Below, piece by piece: positions 58,340 to 64,000 of a stretch of 64,000 nt of DNA (positions are counted from its first letter, which is position 1; each line of letters starts with the position of its first letter). Source of the stretch: Zhengitettix transpicula (Eukaryota; Arthropoda; Insecta; Orthoptera; Tetrigidae); the NCBI GenBank assembly GCA_037074705.1, contig CM073592.1, forward strand, positions 30,786,629-30,850,628, given 5' to 3'. A program made the position numbers and the translations under genes. The notes below the pieces were generated by a model. That model was not told the origin of the DNA. It saw only the letters and a list, made by a program, of their open reading frames with translations, and searched no databases.

Positions 58340-60100
58340 ATGATGATGCGACATTGCCAAAACAATTAATTAATATGGACAGGAAAAAGAGAATTAATTA
58401 TATATATCTATGTCAATTATAGATTAATTTCGCTAAATTTTGTACTTGATGTTATGGAATGTACTTGACTTCGTAAAGAGTATTTTGAAATTAATACTCA
58501 TATTTACGTCGAATACCAACAACATTATTTGTTAGCTGTAATGACGACGCTGTCGGAGCTAGATCTAGAAACGTTGTGTTTCACACAAGATATAACCTGG
58601 GTGGAAACCAGATAACTTTATATTCATCAAATACACCGGGAAAAATCTACATTCGCTAGTATTCAACATTATTTCTTTTAATAATCAGTCAATTAAGTAC
58701 AAATTTTTCAATTATTAGTTATATTTCCTTAGAAATTAACAACTTTTAAGTGTTTTACTTTACTTTAATCACGGAACAAATCATCATTTTCTTCTTCGGA
58801 GATTGTTTCACAATTAAACAATTTTTATTTTGACTAATATACTATATTTGATATTTATAAAACAGTTTCGCAATATATGGAAATTATTTCCTCCGTTGTA
58901 GAGCCGATGAAGAGAAACGTTATGTTAATTTTTATCTATTTTCGTTAATCAATTATTTTTGAATAATTTGGCTGTGTTCATACATTTATAATTCTATTTA
59001 AGTCAGATAAATTTAACTGTTAAATAATTTAATGCTATTACTAATTTTCTATGCAATTTCGTGTCGGCCTAAAGCAAAGTTTAATGACTATGTCAGTGTG
59101 TAGGACATTTGTTGAGTAGCCATTAATTTTTATTTTAGGTACCAGAACAACATTATTGACATTAATATTATTATAATAAAAATAATTTACATTAATAATT
59201 AACTATTTTACACAAATTAATTTGGAGCCTTTATTATTTAGTGAAACAATTTTTTTTCAATTCGTATAAATATAAATCTGTCCTGTTCGGAAGCCAATTT
59301 ATGATTTGGAGACAAACTTGCCAGTAGAAGGAGAAATCGACAAGGACCATAAATAAATGAACATGTATCGAAAATAACTGAATTTTTATGATTCAAGAAG
59401 TTCAGTTATAGATTTATTTTATGTAGATATGATACAGAATACTCATAATTATTTCAATGATTTTTTTTCAAGGAAATCCTTGATCGCAGCCATTTGTATA
59501 AAATAGTGATGTCATAACTTTTGTCATATAATAAATGTAAGTTTTAATAATACATTATAATATCATTTTACATCAGTGAATTGTATTACTGTCTGTAAAT
59601 TAATATGAAGAAGAGAAAATAGCCAATTACAGACAAAAATCGGAAGTAATTAAATTAATTTTCTAAGGTTGTCTTACTTGAGATGGTCTGCCGATTTGCA
59701 AAAAAAAAAAATTCTTAGGTTTTTCAAATCAAATTTTTGTCTGGAATTTGCCATTTTCTCTTATGAATTTACAAATTAACTCACATTTTTTGTCGGAATA
59801 AATTAAATGAAATAAAATGAAGTAATTTCATGAAATTACGTCTCAGAGAATCATTATACATTGTCCTGGAGGGCTTCCTTGAATATTTATTTCGACCGTC
59901 TAATTTTTCAAATCTGATTGTACTGTATTCAAAAGTACTTGCAATTTACTGATTGATTAGTGCAGATATTCTCATATGAAACCGAGGAAAATAATCAGAT
60001 TGATTTTCCTGTTTCTTGTCGAGGCCACGATTACTGTCACTACTGCTGATTTGAAGAAGAAGGTGTTTTTTTTTGTTGTTTTTGATATAGATAACTGAAA
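58340..60100. other. Intergenic stretch
   Basis: Very AT-rich. The only hint of structure is a GAAACGTTGTG motif at about 58570 of the kind seen in the 17.2-kb and 44.5-kb repeats. Confidence 0.5.
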
Positions 60101-60118
60101 TATTATCTATTCTTCAAG

Positions 60119-60298
60119 ATGTTGTCGATTTGTCTGTTTCTTTGCATGTCACAACTCTTTCCGGATAGTACTAGATATTTAAATAATGTCGTCTCTGAGA
60201 TGACGTATGAGATTTATCGACAAATTTCAGGGTCGATTAATCCAATGTCGAACGAAATTACGCGGAGCGACGTGTTAATAGAACGTTTCAATCTTTGA
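60119..60298 (+). CDS. Small open frame of 59 aa, forward copy of an inverted duplicate; function unknown
   Basis: Starts MLSICLFLCMSQLFPDSTRY, with a hydrophobic N-terminus that could be a signal peptide, and continues through NNVVSEMTYEIYRQISGSIN to a stop. The first 158 bp are nearly identical to the minus strand at 62264-62107 (three base differences seen, all changing an amino acid). The similarity starts at the ATG in both copies. I do not recognise the protein, and it could equally be part of an unnamed repeat or a first exon of a receptor-type gene. Confidence 0.3.
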   Translation: MLSICLFLCMSQLFPDSTRYLNNVVSEMTYEIYRQISGSINPMSNEITRSDVLIERFNL

Positions 60299-61390
60299 AA
60301 GGTCAATGATCCGGAGAACAATTCATTGCACTGTTATTTAATGACGTGTAACAGTCAAGCAGTTAACTTTGAACCTTTCACGTATCTAATATATAATCAT
60401 ACATAATTTGACTTCTGCTGACGGGCGTTGTCCTTTGGAAAATTATAAAAATGTTTATTATACACGTAAATCAACGAACATAATCATCCATTTGATCATT
60501 GCAACATTTTTCTACTTTCTCGATATCACCTGTCCTTGAATTAAAATATTGGGAATCATTTTGAGGAGCCGATTTCGATATCCTTGGAGACCCACAATCG
60601 ATTGAGTTTTATCTTGAGACAAGTAGCCACTCACGAGAGACAATGCATTTACATCAGCACTTAAACGTTTTCTCACGTTGGAAATTCCAAATTAACAATC
60701 TCCAAGTTTTATTTGATAGCGATAACCGACGTGTTGGCGTTTTGCAATCGGGCGGCTGCTGTCGTCGTGAACGCAGAACACGTTCTTATCTTATGACATG
60801 TGAAAATTCCTCGTTCTTCTAACAAAGCGATACTTTACCTCATTAGTTCATACCTGATATTACAATGAAACTGTTGTTTTCCTCTTCAACTACGTTCGCA
60901 TAGTTTAACGTTAAATTAACGTTGTATCAGATACAAATATCATTTGAGGACTGTTTATAATAAATTTAAAAAATTAAACTTCTATATTTAATACTCATAA
61001 AAGTTTCAAAATAGACTAATTTAAAAGTAGATTAAACATTGTGCTGTTCTGATTTATAATTTGATCTTTTTTCACCATTTTATCAGTTCTGAACTTATCA
61101 GTTACATTGGATTGAACTTTACTTTTTCTCGTGGAGGCACGCTTGAAAATAAGCAATGATATACAAAAAAATTATATTTTGATAAAATCTGCGTATTCGA
61201 CATTTTATAATCAAATATCAATCTTCCTTCACATCTCCTGCCACGGTTCAACATTTTGTTTTGACCGTGGGGCAAAAAAGAGCAATGAAAAAATGTTAAT
61301 CATTTCGATTTTGAGACGCTAAGATTTTTGGATCACAAATAAATAAGTAAACATCAGGCAATTATAAGTCAGAAAAAATAATTGATTAAA

Positions 61391-61528
61391 TTAACAACGT
61401 TTCATCGCTTAATTTTCAATCTCATCAGGTCCAAGTTAGAAACAAAATTGACTGCAATGGCAGAATTTTTTTTTTTTTTAGAAGTTTAACCTGATTTAGT
61501 CGCAAATTAAGCAATGAAACACTGTTAA
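61391..61528. mobile_element. Fold-back element
   Basis: TTAACAACGTTTCATCGCTT and AAGCAATGAAACACTGTTAA are imperfect inverted ends around a poly(T) stretch. It lies between the two inverted copies of the small open frame. Confidence 0.55.
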
Positions 61529-62033
61529 TTTAAGAAAAAAATTTTCCAGACTTAAAATAGGCTGATGTTTATTTATCTGTTTTCTCAATATTCAGAATAC
61601 ATATTTATATATATAATTATTTTTGGATCACATTTATGTTTTTTCTTCTTCTGAGATTGTCCTTCGGATTTACTGAAAATATCTGATACAATTTCAAATT
61701 TGAAACTTGGGAAACTGTTCCAGGCATTAACACAAATGACGAATTTATTACAAAACCCGGATAACGATGGTTTGAAATTTTTTATCATTCATCGCTTTCA
61801 ATTCGAGCTTATTTACCGACGGCGGACGTTATGGTCGTAATTTATAACGGTAACATTTATCGGTCTGACTGGTAGGATCATTGAATGTGGCCCTGGTTAG
61901 CCTTTGGATTATTTTATTCTTTCTTCCATCCTTTCTATCCATTTATAAACTATTAAAGGCGAGAGCCCACAAAGTGGATGACCCTCAGGTAGTCAGTTTC
62001 CAGAAAACAACAGTACAATTCATCACTTGAAAA

Positions 62034-62264
62034 TCATATTTGTAAAATATTCTCTTCATTTGAATGGGATATGTTAAAAAAAGATTTAGATGATCTAAAA
62101 GTGTTTAACACGTCGCTCCGCGTAATTTCGTTCGACATTGGATTAATCGACCCTGAAATTTGTCGATAAATCTCATACGTCAGCTCAGAGACGACATTAT
62201 TTAAATATCTAGTACTATCCGGAAAGAGTTGTGACATGCAAAGAAACAGAAGAATCGACAACAT
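62034..62264 (-). CDS. Small open frame of 76 aa, inverted copy of the 60119 frame
   Basis: MLSILLFLCMSQLFPDSTRY and SGSINPMSNEITRSDVL are shared with the frame at 60119. After the shared 158 bp the C-terminus differs (NTFRSSKSFFNIS...). No splice or promoter evidence, unknown function. Confidence 0.3.
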   Translation of the reverse strand: MLSILLFLCMSQLFPDSTRYLNNVVSELTYEIYRQISGSINPMSNEITRSDVLNTFRSSKSFFNISHSNEENILQI

Positions 62265-62489
62265 ATGGTTGATGGATGTTTCACAGGACCATATTCATGT
62301 TTAATGCATGACAGTGACAGATCTGCTTGACAGAAGAGATTACAGTCGCTTTTATTACTTGTCTAAAGTAATCTTTGAACGCGTTTATAGGCTGCAACTG
62401 TAGTGTGGATATCTCAGATTTCATTGGGTCATGTTCAGTAACAACTTGCTACTTTCGCAGATTAATTTTTAACGTCAATGTTTTATTGA

Positions 62490-63600
62490 AGGTAAAGTCG
62501 TATCTCGGCCTGTTTTGAGAGGTGTATGTTTCGGGGCCGCAGACCTTGGGCATCCGGTAAGAGTTGTCCTCTGTTCCCATTGGAACAGTCGGCCAGCTGC
62601 CTCCTAAACGGGTCGGGGCACGGAGAAGGGAATGCTGCGTCCCCACAGCAAACCTACCCATCGCATGGAGATAGCCACTAGCTTTACTGCTCCGATGGTT
62701 GAATAGCAGGTTTAGGACCTGCTGTGACGCCGAAGGGAAGAAAGCTACATAGCCAGGTATGTGAGCATCCAGTGATCAGTGCTCTCCTGTTTGGGAGGCC
62801 GTGACCATGAAGGAGATGCGCTGGTGATGGGGTGCATACATATCTGGAAGTGCGAGCTCTACCTAGCGGTGGCGTATGTCTCGCCACCTGGAGATAATGC
62901 GTCTTAACAGAGCGAGGCACGACACGGCAGACCAGAGCCATCAGTGAAAAAGTCTGGTAGTCGGGGTGAGCGCAAGCCCAACTGCTGTGTCGTTTCGAGA
63001 TGGCAGCTCAAGCTCACGGAATGAGGTTGGACTCGACGTGGCACTGGGTTGCGTATGTAAATCCCATGAGGTGGTGCTTGCTGTTGGCCTGGGTAACTGT
63101 AATCCGAAAGGGTGGCGGACCAGGCCGGCTTTTGAAGCCTCAAACCATTAGGGAGGGCAGTGGTCCTGGGGGCGTGATATCCATGTGGGGTAGCTGACCG
63201 CCTCTCTCCCGGCTACGGGAAGAAAAACTCAGGTATGGGAACCACAATCTCTCTATCTTGAGAAGTAGCACAAAAACAAGTAAGCAGCAGTTAAAAGCTT
63301 TAAGGACTTTCTCCCTGTAAAGCCTAATAGACACACACGGGGAAGCGGTATGCCCGTTTATGGAACGTCATATGTGCGCTGAAATTTAACTACTAACTAA
63401 CTAACTGCCCGACCTACCTGGTGAAGGTTTTCTAGGGTTTATCCTGTATCACTTTTAGGCGAATCCTTAAACTACAGTATGGGGATCCTGGTTGACACTT
63501 TGCTACCTTCTTCCACATCCTTTCATATCCCTTCCTATGCTGTTAAAGGGCAATTGCCACAACGTGGAATACCCTCATGTAGCCTGTTACTCCCATTTTT
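62490..63600 (+). mobile_element. Long form of the GTAGCCTG retroelement
   Basis: 5' part 62490-62665 (TCTCGGCCTGTTTTGAGAG through GCTGCGTCCCCACAGCAAAC) and 3' part 63408-63600 (GCCCGACCTACCTGGTGAAG through CATGTAGCCTGTTACTC) match the short copies. About 735 bp between them (62670-63405) are absent from those. The extra block is GC-rich relative to the window and includes the repeated AACTAACTAACT string at its 3' border. Several short frames exist on both strands, but none is convincing as protein. Confidence 0.65.
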
Positions 63601-63609
63601 TTTGGGGGA

Positions 63610-64000
63610 AAAATTACCATAGTAAAATTTACGCGAATTTCTGTGGTATACATTCACGCACGATGGTATGGATGGTTGGCCTGCAACCACGTAAAATCAC
63701 GATTCTTTCACAGTTAACCGTAATAATACCATCGTAGATCCTAAATTCTTCGCCTGGTTAGTTTTGAGCGTAGCTGAATCCCAATAAAACATGTGTGCTG
63801 TTTCGTGTACGAGATTTCTTGTCACACAGCGTTCGTCCTTCTGTGAATAGCGAAACTTACAAACGTGTCCACTACCGCGTGTCTCTTTCAATTGCCCAAG
63901 AGAAACCACCGAAGTTAAACCACATAGTTGACGATTTTTTTTAGTTCCTATTCTTGAGCTCTAAACAACTCCATCATTCTCGCGATATCTAATACGTAGA
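63610..64000. other. Right-end stretch
   Basis: No gene recognised. Confidence 0.4.

Noticed and set aside
62684..63197. Several overlapping frames of 61-85 codons on both strands
   Set aside because: They lie inside the long-form retroelement, overlap each other on opposite strands and show no known domain.

Overview
The window looks like insect nuclear DNA. It is AT-rich, its genes are split by GT-AG introns, and two genes encode insect cuticle proteins with signal peptides and RR-1 chitin-binding domains. Much of the intron and intergenic space is filled with retroelement, fold-back and (TA)n-associated repeats. The repeat style (tRNA-related units inside TA microsatellites) makes me think of a cockroach or termite (Blattodea), but that is inference, not proof. 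I found no bacterial or viral genes, no CRISPR array and no rRNA.

Five genes can be built exon by exon with matching splice phases. (1) Minus strand, 10803 leftwards past the window edge: the 5' part of AMBRA1, a WD40 autophagy and CUL4-DDB1 adaptor (seven exons, 405 codons). (2) and (3) Minus strand, 13619-16268 and 22550-24478: two paralogous RR-1 cuticle proteins (113 and 108 aa) with the same three-exon layout and TATA boxes. (4) Plus strand, 27855-45161: NUFIP1, a box C/D snoRNP assembly factor (650 aa), with a possible cassette exon and an alternative stop-bearing 3' exon that would give a 259-aa short isoform. (5) Minus strand, 47887-53299: a secreted chymotrypsin-fold serine protease homologue (276 aa, seven exons) that has lost the catalytic His and Ser and is probably a pseudo-protease.

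The repeats have structure of their own. An intron of AMBRA1 holds a head-to-head palindromic array of 386-bp units (5060-7408) between two (TA)n tracts. Each unit carries a 72-nt tRNA-like sequence with anticodon ACT. A second, decayed member lies at 33329-33900 in NUFIP1 intron 1, inside a stack of elements (30.8-34.06 kb). Three insertions (14686-15630, 31097-31639, 32018-33273) have TG...CA ends and a 4-bp ATAT duplication inside TA tracts, like solo LTRs. Other items are a Helitron (16568-17090), two LINE fossils (23215-23690, 55574-55872), a family of retroelements ending at a poly(A) tail (20.2, 51.7, 56.4, 62.5-63.6 kb), tRNA-derived SINEs (21.1, 53.6 kb) and many fold-back elements.

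From 53.4 kb to the right end I see no confident gene. The one oddity there is a nearly identical 158-bp open segment, starting at an ATG in both copies, present in inverted orientation at 60119 and 62264.
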